Below, in pieces: positions 42,479-49,682 of a stretch of DNA of 64,000 nucleotides. The notes under the pieces were generated by a model, which saw only the letters and a list, made by a program, of their open reading frames with translations, was not told the origin of the DNA and searched no databases. The position numbers were made by a program, and so were the translations under genes. Position 1 is the stretch's first letter. Every line of letters starts with the position of its first letter. This DNA is from Alteriqipengyuania abyssalis (GTDB taxonomy: Bacteria > Pseudomonadota > Alphaproteobacteria > Sphingomonadales > Sphingomonadaceae), in NCBI RefSeq assembly GCF_019857185.1, contig NZ_JAHWXP010000003.1, forward strand, positions 277,501-341,500, given 5' to 3'.

Positions 42479-44400
42479 AGCCGCGTCCTCAGGCCGATAT
42501 GAACGCTGCGACCAAGCGTGCCGTACCCCTTGGCGGTGACGTAGTCGGTGTCGAACAGGTTCTCGACCCGGCCATAGAGCACCAGCGGCCCGCTCACGTG
42601 CCACTCGCCGCGCAGATCTGTCAGCAGGTAGTCGTCCAGCATGTCGCCGCCTGCCCGGTCCGTGCTTTCGCCCGAATAGCGCAGCGCGATGCTCAAGGAA
42701 TGGCCCTGCCGCGCCTGATAGCCGATCGCGGCATTGGCGAGGTATTGCGGCACGCGCGGCAATTGCTGGCCGAAGGTTGAGCCCTCGGTGCGATCCTCGG
42801 CCTCGACCCAGCTGAAATTGCCGCGCGCGAAGATCGGTCCAAAGCGCGCGTCACCCGCGACTTCGACGCCGCGTGCATGGCTCTGATCGATATTGGCGTA
42901 ATAGCCGAAGCGCTCCACATCGCTGCCGGGAATGAAGCATTCCGGCGGCAGCGGGGCCGACGACGGGCAGTAAGCGAAATCGATCAGATTATCGGTGTCG
43001 CGCTCGAAATAGACCGCCGAGAACGTCACACGCTCATCCAGCAGATCATGCTCGATCCCCGCTTCCCAGCCCTTGGCATGCTCGGGGTCGAGGTCCGCGA
43101 AGCCATACTGGCTGAACAGCTGGTAGAGCGAGGGTGCCTTGAAGCCTTCCGAATAGTTCGCCCGCAGCCGCGTGCCGCCATGCCAAGGTTCGAAACTTGC
43201 GCCTGCGCTGAACACCGTGTTGTCGCCGAAGCGCGTGTGATCGTCATAACGCACCCCGCCATCGATCGTCAGCCCGGCCACCGGCGTGACGCGCGCCAGC
43301 GCATACAGGCTGTTCGTGTCCGCCTTCGCGCGGGTGACATCGACCGGCGCGTTATTGTCGCGCGGGGAGGCAGTGCGCATGCGCTGTTCCTCGCGCTCTG
43401 CTCCGAAGGACACCTGCACCATGTCGGATAGCGTCAGGTCGCCCTGATATTCATAGCGGCGCGTGCGCCCCTGCGCGTCGAAGGTCTTGGTGCGGACCGA
43501 TCTTGCGGGATCGAAATTGTCGCGGTCGGTCCGGGTCTCGATGAAGGCGATGCGGTTGACGAGCCGACCGTCGAGCACGGTCGCGTTGATCCCGGCATAG
43601 GTCGCCCAGGTCTGCGTCACGCCATAGGCCAGCGTATCGCCCGAAGAGCCGTCGAAATCATTGCTGCCATGCGAGTAATAGCCGCGCAGGTCTGCCGAGA
43701 GCGTGGGCGCAATCCTGGCGGTCAGCGTGCCGCTGGCCGACTGGCGCTCAAAGCCGTCGCGCTCGGTCCCGCTGGCGCGCGCCGAGATTCCGTCGGTGGT
43801 GAAAGTGCTGCCCGCGATCCGCCAGTCGAGCAGCTTGCCGCTGCCGCCGACACCCGCACGCGCATTCAGCGTGTTGCGCGATCCACCCTCTATCGAGACA
43901 CGGCCCTCCAGCGGCGCGGTCGGCCGGTTGGTGAGCACGTTGACCACGCCGCCGATGGCATTGCTGCCCCACAGGATCGACTGCGGCCCGCGCAGGATCT
44001 CGATCCGCTCGATATCGTCGGCGAACAGGTTACCGAAATCCGCGCCGCCATCGGTGGTAGAGGCATCGGCCAGCCGCATCCCGTCGACGACGAGGACGGT
44101 CTGCCCCGGATCGGACCCGCGGATGCGCAGCGAGGTGGCCGTGCCGTAGCCACCATTGCGGCTCAGGCTGATACCGGGGGTGCGCAGCAGCACATCGGAC
44201 ACCGCCAGCGGCTGCTCCTGCTCGATCCGCTTGAGGTCAAGCACGGTCACCGAGGACGACACCCGATCGGTCTCGACCGGCGTTCTGAGCGCGGAGACGA
44301 CGATGGTATCATCGGCATCCTCCGCGTGGGCGGCAGTGGAAAGCGAAAGGACGGCGGCAAGCGCCAGGATGGAAACAGGATAGTTTTCGGGCATGAACAT
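42475..44400 (-). CDS. btuB: TonB-dependent vitamin B12 receptor BtuB
   Basis: A 641-residue outer-membrane receptor. The signal peptide ends at TAAHA, the TonB box is DTIVVSALRTP, and the plug has the BtuB-type SVTVLDLKRIEQEQPLAVSDVLLRTPGISLSRNGG and RGPQSILWGSNAIGGVVN. The beta-barrel ends in an aromatic-poor TRL, as in some BtuB members. It is preceded by a cobalamin riboswitch on its own strand, which supports the substrate. ATG 44394 has a GGGGA at good spacing and is an alternative start to 44400. Confidence 0.94.
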   Translation of the reverse strand: MFMPENYPVSILALAAVLSLSTAAHAEDADDTIVVSALRTPVETDRVSSSVTVLDLKRIEQEQPLAVSDVLLRTPGISLSRNGGYGTATSLRIRGSDPGQTVLVVDGMRLADASTTDGGADFGNLFADDIERIEILRGPQSILWGSNAIGGVVNVLTNRPTAPLEGRVSIEGGSRNTLNARAGVGGSGKLLDWRIAGSTFTTDGISARASGTERDGFERQSASGTLTARIAPTLSADLRGYYSHGSNDFDGSSGDTLAYGVTQTWATYAGINATVLDGRLVNRIAFIETRTDRDNFDPARSVRTKTFDAQGRTRRYEYQGDLTLSDMVQVSFGAEREEQRMRTASPRDNNAPVDVTRAKADTNSLYALARVTPVAGLTIDGGVRYDDHTRFGDNTVFSAGASFEPWHGGTRLRANYSEGFKAPSLYQLFSQYGFADLDPEHAKGWEAGIEHDLLDERVTFSAVYFERDTDNLIDFAYCPSSAPLPPECFIPGSDVERFGYYANIDQSHARGVEVAGDARFGPIFARGNFSWVEAEDRTEGSTFGQQLPRVPQYLANAAIGYQARQGHSLSIALRYSGESTDRAGGDMLDDYLLTDLRGEWHVSGPLVLYGRVENLFDTDYVTAKGYGTLGRSVHIGLRTRL

Positions 44401-44574
44401 TCCCCAGAAGTGACACGACGCTCCGCGCGGATCGTGTCGGGGGAATGACGGGAACAGGCACCGCGAGGCGCACGCACCAGCCATCCCGTCCGGCACGCGC
44501 CGCACGAGGCAATGGCTGTCGTTTCTCGAGGAAGACCCCGTTCGGCCGGCACACCCTGTCCGGACGAAGAACGA

Positions 44575-44745
44575 CGGCGTCAGGCAGGTCTCCTGGCTCG
44601 CGGGTCGATGCCGGTCGGGCCGCCTTCTCGGGCCGCTTGCGCGCCCCAATGGCATGATGGCCGATGGCTCTCCGCTCACAGTTGCAGGGGCAGCCACGGT
44701 CTTTAACCGCGTTCCCTTTCAATCCCCTCTCGGGGAACCTGAAGC
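44575..44745 (-). promoter_or_regulatory. cobalamin riboswitch upstream of btuB and the leftward cob arm
   Basis: On the minus strand the aptamer shows GGTTCCCC, then TGAAAGGGAACGCGG, the highly conserved GCTGCCCCTGCAACTGTGAG block (about 44692-44673), GCCATTGG (B12-box region), GAGAAGGCGG and the closing GAGCCAGGAGACCTGCC near 44590. This order is that of the AdoCbl aptamer. An expression platform (44534-44578) follows that is also found after the divergent riboswitch. B12-dependent repression of btuB and the co-transcribed cob genes is expected. Confidence 0.92.
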
Positions 44746-44839
44746 TTGGCGGCCCGATATGCGGGGGCGGCGCGCGTGGCAAGCCCGTTGTGCAAGCGCG
44801 AAGTCTTGCCTGCGCTGCCAATCCTCCATATCAGGGGCG

Positions 44840-45026
44840 GCGTAACGGGTGCCCGCAAGGGCTTAATCGGGAAGTCCGGCAGGCTGGCACCGCCAGCCCA
44901 ATCCGGCACTGCTCCCGCAACTGTATGCCGGTGAGCGGACCGCCATCGCGCCATTGAACGGGCATCGTGCCCTTTCGAGAAGGCGGCGGTCTCCGCGTCG
45001 AACCGGCAAGTCAGGAAACCGGCCCG
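44840..45026 (+). promoter_or_regulatory. cobalamin riboswitch upstream of the btuM-like-cobO-cobB arm
   Basis: On the plus strand: GGGTGCCCGCAAGGGCTTAA, TCGGGAAGTCCGG, AATCCGGCACTGCTCCCGCA followed by ACTGTATGCCGG, GCCATTGAACGGG, GAGAAGGCGG and GCAAGTCAGGAAACCGGCC. This is the complete AdoCbl aptamer order. It is followed at 45029-45074 by a platform almost identical to that of the opposite riboswitch, and 225 bp after the aptamer by the first gene. Confidence 0.93.
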
Positions 45027-45250
45027 TTGCCGTCGTTCTTCGCCCGGGCGGGATGTACCGGTCGAAAGAGGGTCCGATCCCTTGGTGGACGACACCTGTG
45101 TGTGCGTTGAAGAGGGAGGGCCGTCATCCGGCACTCGCGATCCTGTTTGTGCGCCATGGCCCCCGGTCATGGCCTTCTGTCCCGTGGCACCCGCCTTTCC
45201 GGCCGGGCGCACCGGGCAACGCATCGTTGCAACTTCAAGGGAGTCCAATG

Positions 45251-45853
45251 ATGTCCGATCTATCCACCACCGCCCCGTCCGGTCACGCAATCCGGCGGTT
45301 CGATATTCTCGTCTTCGCTGCGCTTGCCGCGGTCATGCTGGCGACCCGTCCGCATTCGCTGAGCGAGTTCGTGCACCTGCCCGAAACCAGCCTTGCCAGC
45401 TTCCTCGTCGCCGGGTTCTACATTCGCCCGCGCCTCGCCTTCCCAGCACTGTTCGCACTCGCTTTCGCGATCGATCTCGCGGTGATCGGTGTCGAGGGTG
45501 GGGAAAGCTTCTGCTTCACCCCTGCCTACTGGATGCTGCTGCCCGCCTATGGCGTGATGTGGCTGGCGGGCCGCTTCACCGCCGCCCGGCTCGAGCTGAA
45601 GCTGGCGCATTTGCCCGCGCTGATCGCCACCGTCGCGGGTGCGGCCTTCGTTTCCAACGCCTTTTCCAGCGGTGGGTTCTATGCGCTGAGCGGACATTTC
45701 CCCGATGCGAGCCTGGCCGGCTGGCTGCCGCGCCTCGAACGCTATTTCCCCGGCACGCTGATCGCGACGCTGAGCTGGACCGGCATCGCCGTGATCGCGC
45801 ATGTCGCGGCGCGCAGCCTGACGGGCCAGCGCGTGCCGGACAGCACCCGGTGA
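45251..45853 (+). CDS. BtuM-like membrane protein (putative solitary cobalamin S-component)
   Basis: A 200-residue protein with about six hydrophobic segments. The central GGESFCFTPAYWMLLPAYGVMWLAGRF stretch (Cys88) resembles BtuM, the solitary ECF-type S-component that binds cobalamin through a conserved cysteine. It is the first gene behind a cobalamin riboswitch and overlaps cobO by 4 nt (GTGA). No ECF ATPase or T-component is in the window. AAGGGAG at 45237-45243 suits either ATG 45248 or 45251. An unnamed B12-regulated cobalt or corrinoid permease is the alternative. Confidence 0.65.
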   Translation: MSDLSTTAPSGHAIRRFDILVFAALAAVMLATRPHSLSEFVHLPETSLASFLVAGFYIRPRLAFPALFALAFAIDLAVIGVEGGESFCFTPAYWMLLPAYGVMWLAGRFTAARLELKLAHLPALIATVAGAAFVSNAFSSGGFYALSGHFPDASLAGWLPRLERYFPGTLIATLSWTGIAVIAHVAARSLTGQRVPDSTR

Positions 45854-46464
45854 GCGAGGCCGACAAGGAAGAGATCGACCGCCGCCACCGTGCCCGCACC
45901 GCGAAGCACAAGGCGGTGGTCGACAAGCGCATCGCCGCTGCACAGGAGGACAAGGGCCTGCTGCTGGTCCTGACCGGGAACGGCAAGGGCAAGTCCTCCT
46001 CCGCCTTCGGCATGGTCGCGCGCACGCTGGGCTATGGCCACAAGGCGGCGGTGTTCCAGTTCATCAAGGGCAAGGAGGAAGTGGGCGAGCGCGCCTTTTT
46101 CGCTCGCGACCCCAACATGCGCTGGGAACGCTGCGGCGAGGGTTTCACTTGGGAAACGCAGGACCGGGACCGCGATATCGCCGCCGCCCGCGCGGGATGG
46201 GAAAAGGCGAAGGAGGCGCTCGCCGATCCCTCGATCCACCTCGTGGTGCTGGACGAGCTGACCTATCTGGTCACTTATCGCTATCTCTCGCTGGAAGAGA
46301 TCATGCCCGCGATCGAGGCCCGCCCGCCGATGCAGCATGTGGTGATAACGGGCCGCGCGGCGCATGATGACTTCATCGAGGCGGCGGACACGGTCAGCTC
46401 GATCCGCGATGTGAAGCATGCCTTTCGCGCCGGGGTTCGCGCGCAGAAAGGCATCGATCTTTGA
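45850..46464 (+). CDS. cobO: cob(I)yrinic acid a,c-diamide adenosyltransferase
   Basis: A 204-residue CobA/CobO-type adenosyltransferase that adds the upper 5'-deoxyadenosyl ligand to corrinoids. The P-loop GNGKGKSSSAFGM is at about residues 42-54, followed by VFQFIKGKEEVGER, the HLVVLDELTYLVTY Walker B-like block and VVITGRAAHDDFIEAADTVSSI. The start is GTG at 45850 overlapping the upstream stop; the N-terminus is helical and charged, as usual. Confidence 0.95.
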   Translation: MSEADKEEIDRRHRARTAKHKAVVDKRIAAAQEDKGLLLVLTGNGKGKSSSAFGMVARTLGYGHKAAVFQFIKGKEEVGERAFFARDPNMRWERCGEGFTWETQDRDRDIAAARAGWEKAKEALADPSIHLVVLDELTYLVTYRYLSLEEIMPAIEARPPMQHVVITGRAAHDDFIEAADTVSSIRDVKHAFRAGVRAQKGIDL

Positions 46465-47759
46465 CCGGCAGCGCGAGCTGCCCCGCGCTGCTGGTCGCCG
46501 CGCCCGCGTCGGGGCAAGGGAAAACCACCGTCACCGCCGCCCTCGCGCGCCGCTACCGCGATCGTGGCCTGCGGGTGCGCGTGTTCAAGTGCGGGCCCGA
46601 CTTCCTCGACCCGATGATCCTCGAGCGGGCGAGCGGCCATCCGGTCCGCTCGCTCGACCTGTTCATGGTGGGCGAGGATGATTGCCGCCGCCTGCTCTAC
46701 GAGGCGGCGTGCGAGGCGGACATTATCCTCGTCGAAGGCGTGATGGGCCTGTTCGACGGCGATCCGTCGGCTGCCGATATCGCCGCGCGCTTCGGACTGC
46801 CGGTGCTGGCGGTGATCGACGGTTCGGCCATGGCGCAAAGCTTCGGCGCGATCGTCCACGGCCTCGCTACCTACCGCAGCGACATCGCGCTGCACGGCGC
46901 GATCGCCAATCGAGTGGGAAGCGCGCGCCATGCCGCCATGCTGGAAGACAGCGTGCGCGCGCCGGTGCGGTGGCTGGGCGCGGTGGAGCGCAGCGCCGAC
47001 TTCGCCTTGCCCGAGCGCCATCTCGGCCTGCTGATAGCGGATGAGATCGCCGGCCTGGACGAACGGATTGCAGCGTGCGCGCGGGGGCTTCCAGCCGCAG
47101 TGAACGACCTGCCGCCGCCGGTCACCTTCACCCCCGGAACTGATTACGCCGCGCTGCCGGCAGACCTTAAAGGACAACGCATCGCGATCGCACGCGATGC
47201 CTGTTTTGCCTTCATCTATCCCGACAATCTGGCGGTGCTTCGCGAGCTGGGGGCGGACCTCCATTTCTTCTCACCGCTTGCAGGAGACTCGTTGCCCGAT
47301 TTCGATGCGCTCTGGCTCCCCGGCGGTTATCCCGAACTCCATGCCGAAGCGCTGGCGAACAATGGCGCGTTTCTGGATGCGCTGCGGGCCCATCACGAAC
47401 GGGGCAAGCCGATCCTCGCCGAATGCGGCGGCATGATGGTGTGTGCGCAAGAGCTGGAGACGATCGACGGGCAGACCCACGTCATGGCGGGACTCTTGCC
47501 CGGCCGCACGATCATGCAGTCGCGCCTTGGCGGTCTCGGCCTGCAGGAATGCCCGTGGCCCGGCGGCACGCTGCGCGGACACGGCTTTCACTATTCGCGG
47601 ATCGAGACCGATCTCGCGCCCTTCGCCCAGACCCGCAATCCCAACGGCGGACGCAGCGAAGCGCTGTTCATACGCGGATCGCTGCGGGCGAGCTATGTCC
47701 ATTCCTATTTCAGATCGAACAGTGCCGCAGCGGCATCGCTCTTCCGGATCACCGAATAG
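46461..47759 (+). CDS. cobB: cobyrinate a,c-diamide synthase
   Basis: A 432-residue glutamine-dependent amidase. The ATP-binding P-loop PASGQGKTTVTAALARRY is near the N-terminus, with ILVEGVMGLFDG. The C-terminal amidotransferase domain contains LWLPGGYPELHAEAL, ILAECGGMMVC (catalytic Cys) and the late ASYVHSYF histidine. The start overlaps the cobO stop. It amidates cobyrinate, an activity needed upstream of CobQ. Confidence 0.95.
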   Translation: MTGSASCPALLVAAPASGQGKTTVTAALARRYRDRGLRVRVFKCGPDFLDPMILERASGHPVRSLDLFMVGEDDCRRLLYEAACEADIILVEGVMGLFDGDPSAADIAARFGLPVLAVIDGSAMAQSFGAIVHGLATYRSDIALHGAIANRVGSARHAAMLEDSVRAPVRWLGAVERSADFALPERHLGLLIADEIAGLDERIAACARGLPAAVNDLPPPVTFTPGTDYAALPADLKGQRIAIARDACFAFIYPDNLAVLRELGADLHFFSPLAGDSLPDFDALWLPGGYPELHAEALANNGAFLDALRAHHERGKPILAECGGMMVCAQELETIDGQTHVMAGLLPGRTIMQSRLGGLGLQECPWPGGTLRGHGFHYSRIETDLAPFAQTRNPNGGRSEALFIRGSLRASYVHSYFRSNSAAAASLFRITE

Positions 47760-47787
47760 CGGAACCTGAGACAGTCTTCGGCGATCA

Positions 47788-49104
47788 TCACTCTGCCGGC
47801 ACGGGCTCCGGCGATCTCTTGTCAGGCACACTAGCCCGCCGGGTCTGCAGCAGCGGCACAGTGATCGCGATCAGACAGACCACCCAGAAAATCGCCACGA
47901 AGGGCGCGCCGTTGCCAAGTGCAAAACGCGCCAGAAGCGTGGCCACCAGGCCGAGCGGAACACCCGCCACGAGGCCCCACCAGGCGGCCCGCAGATAGGT
48001 GGAGCGCTGGCCCCGCCGCTCCCGCTTGTCGAACCAGATAAAGGTGCCGGTTGCCACCACCACGGTCAGCGCCAGCCCGAAGACGATATAGGCGATCTTG
48101 ACCGGCAGCCCGCCGAAATTGCCGAAGTGCAGGTTGTACATCGAAGCGGCCACCTGCTGCCCCACCGTGCCGTCGGCCAGGCCCACCGTGCCGCGAAATT
48201 CGCCACTTGGGGAAAATGCGTAATAGTCGCCGAAAATCAGCCGGCGCGGATGTTCCGCGATCACCTGCACGTGCTGGCCCGCAGTCCTCGGGTCGTGCAG
48301 GATGACGTAGTAGGGATCCACCTCGGGATATTCGCGCTCCATATAGGCAAGCGCAGGCGCGACGTCGGGCATCGGCGCCGGGGCCGCATCGCCTTCCGGC
48401 TCGCCGCCGAACACCGGGGCGAGCGCCGCTTCGCTGTCGCCGCCATAGGCCGCAGCCGCCACCGCGCCACCCGACACGTAGAAGAGCCCGATCATCGCCC
48501 CGGTGAGCGCGATCGCCAGCGCGAAGGGCAGCGTCCAGACCGCCAGCCGGTTGTGCCAGTCGAGCGTCGCCACATCGTCCCCCCGGCGCGCGCGCAGGCG
48601 AAAGGCATCGCGGAAAATGCGCGGATGGGCGACGATGCCGGAGACCGAGAGCGCCACGATCATCGCGCCCAACAGGCCGACCAGCGTCATGCCGTAGAGC
48701 GCCGGCAGGTTGAGCCGATAATGCAGCGCCAGCAGGAATTCGGCCCACGCATTCTCTTCCGGGACCACGATTTCACCCTCGCGATCAATATGCACGGCCT
48801 GCGTATCGGTGGTGATCGTCGTGCGCGGCAGGGCCTCGGTCGGCAGATGGACATAGAGGTGCGTCGTCGCCGGCTTGCCTTTCTCGCTCGCCAGCACGTT
48901 TTCGATCCCGCGCTGGACGCTGGCGGGGTCGATTGCCGACATCTCGGGCGCGTCGAGTTGCTCGAACCGCTGCCACTCCTCGTACAGCACGATCGCGGTG
49001 CCGGTGGCGCAGATCAGATAAAGCAGCGCGCAGCACACCAGACCCAGCGCGGAGTGCGCCGAGATCGCCTTGCGGACGGTGTCCTTGGAGAATGCGAAGG
49101 TCAT
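47788..49104 (-). CDS. PepSY-associated transmembrane protein (siderophore utilisation)
   Basis: A 438-residue inner-membrane protein with four or five helices. It opens with TVRKAISAHSALGLVCCALLYLICATGTAIVLYEEW. LHYRLNLPALYGMTLVGLLGAMIVALSVSGIVAHPRIF and later WHNRLAVWTLPFALAIALTGAMIGLF carry conserved histidines of the PepSY_TM family. Members next to TonB receptors include ferric-siderophore reductases such as FoxB and FiuB. It is the last gene of an overlapping operon (ATG overlaps the upstream stop). Confidence 0.88.
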   Translation of the reverse strand: MTFAFSKDTVRKAISAHSALGLVCCALLYLICATGTAIVLYEEWQRFEQLDAPEMSAIDPASVQRGIENVLASEKGKPATTHLYVHLPTEALPRTTITTDTQAVHIDREGEIVVPEENAWAEFLLALHYRLNLPALYGMTLVGLLGAMIVALSVSGIVAHPRIFRDAFRLRARRGDDVATLDWHNRLAVWTLPFALAIALTGAMIGLFYVSGGAVAAAAYGGDSEAALAPVFGGEPEGDAAPAPMPDVAPALAYMEREYPEVDPYYVILHDPRTAGQHVQVIAEHPRRLIFGDYYAFSPSGEFRGTVGLADGTVGQQVAASMYNLHFGNFGGLPVKIAYIVFGLALTVVVATGTFIWFDKRERRGQRSTYLRAAWWGLVAGVPLGLVATLLARFALGNGAPFVAIFWVVCLIAITVPLLQTRRASVPDKRSPEPVPAE

Positions 49105-49682
49105 GCCGGGCCTCCCTGCAACATGAGAAACGGTGCCGAAAGCGCTGCGATGCCCAGCACCCAGGCCAGTTGGGCGCGGCGGCGCGCCATCATCAGCAGG
49201 ACGAAGGCAAGGATCGGCCAGGCGAGCGGGACCACGGCGAGCACGGCGACATTCCCGTCCGCCTCGGCCCCACCCGATGCCACGATCAGCGCGCGCACCG
49301 CGAGCGCCAGCAACAAGCTGGCCGCGAGAGACAGCGGGCCGGTGATGAGAAAGGTCAGCCAGCCGGACCGGCGGGGCCCGGCAGCCGCTTCGTCGCTTCC
49401 GCGATGTACCGTTCGGACCGCTTTCGCCCGGCCCTTCCGCACCTTCTCGGTGGCCGCGAATGCGAGCGCGACGAAGGCCGCGCCGGTCGCGACAAGGATG
49501 GCGACCGTGATGCCCCACTCGCCTGCCGTACGATCCGCGACGACCAGCGCCGCAAGCAGCGCCGCCCAACCTGCAAGGTTGAGGGGGAGCGAGCGTTTCG
49601 CCCGCCCCCACGACACCCGCAGAACGGCCACACCCGCAATTGCGAGCGCGCTGGCAAGCCACATCGGCGCATCGCCCGCCAT
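49101..49682 (-). CDS. small membrane protein between receptor and PepSY reductase
   Basis: A 193-residue protein with two clusters of helices separated by a basic loop (about residues 80-105, rich in Lys/Arg). The first half (MWLASALAIAGVAVLRVSWGRAKR, then WAALLAALVVAD) resembles DUF3325. The second half (GPLSLAASLLLALAVRALIV, then LAWPILAFVLLMMARRRAQLAWVL) resembles DUF3649. These are two separate small genes in comparable siderophore operons, so this may be a fusion. The start overlaps the receptor stop as TGATG. Confidence 0.6.
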   Translation of the reverse strand: MAGDAPMWLASALAIAGVAVLRVSWGRAKRSLPLNLAGWAALLAALVVADRTAGEWGITVAILVATGAAFVALAFAATEKVRKGRAKAVRTVHRGSDEAAAGPRRSGWLTFLITGPLSLAASLLLALAVRALIVASGGAEADGNVAVLAVVPLAWPILAFVLLMMARRRAQLAWVLGIAALSAPFLMLQGGPA

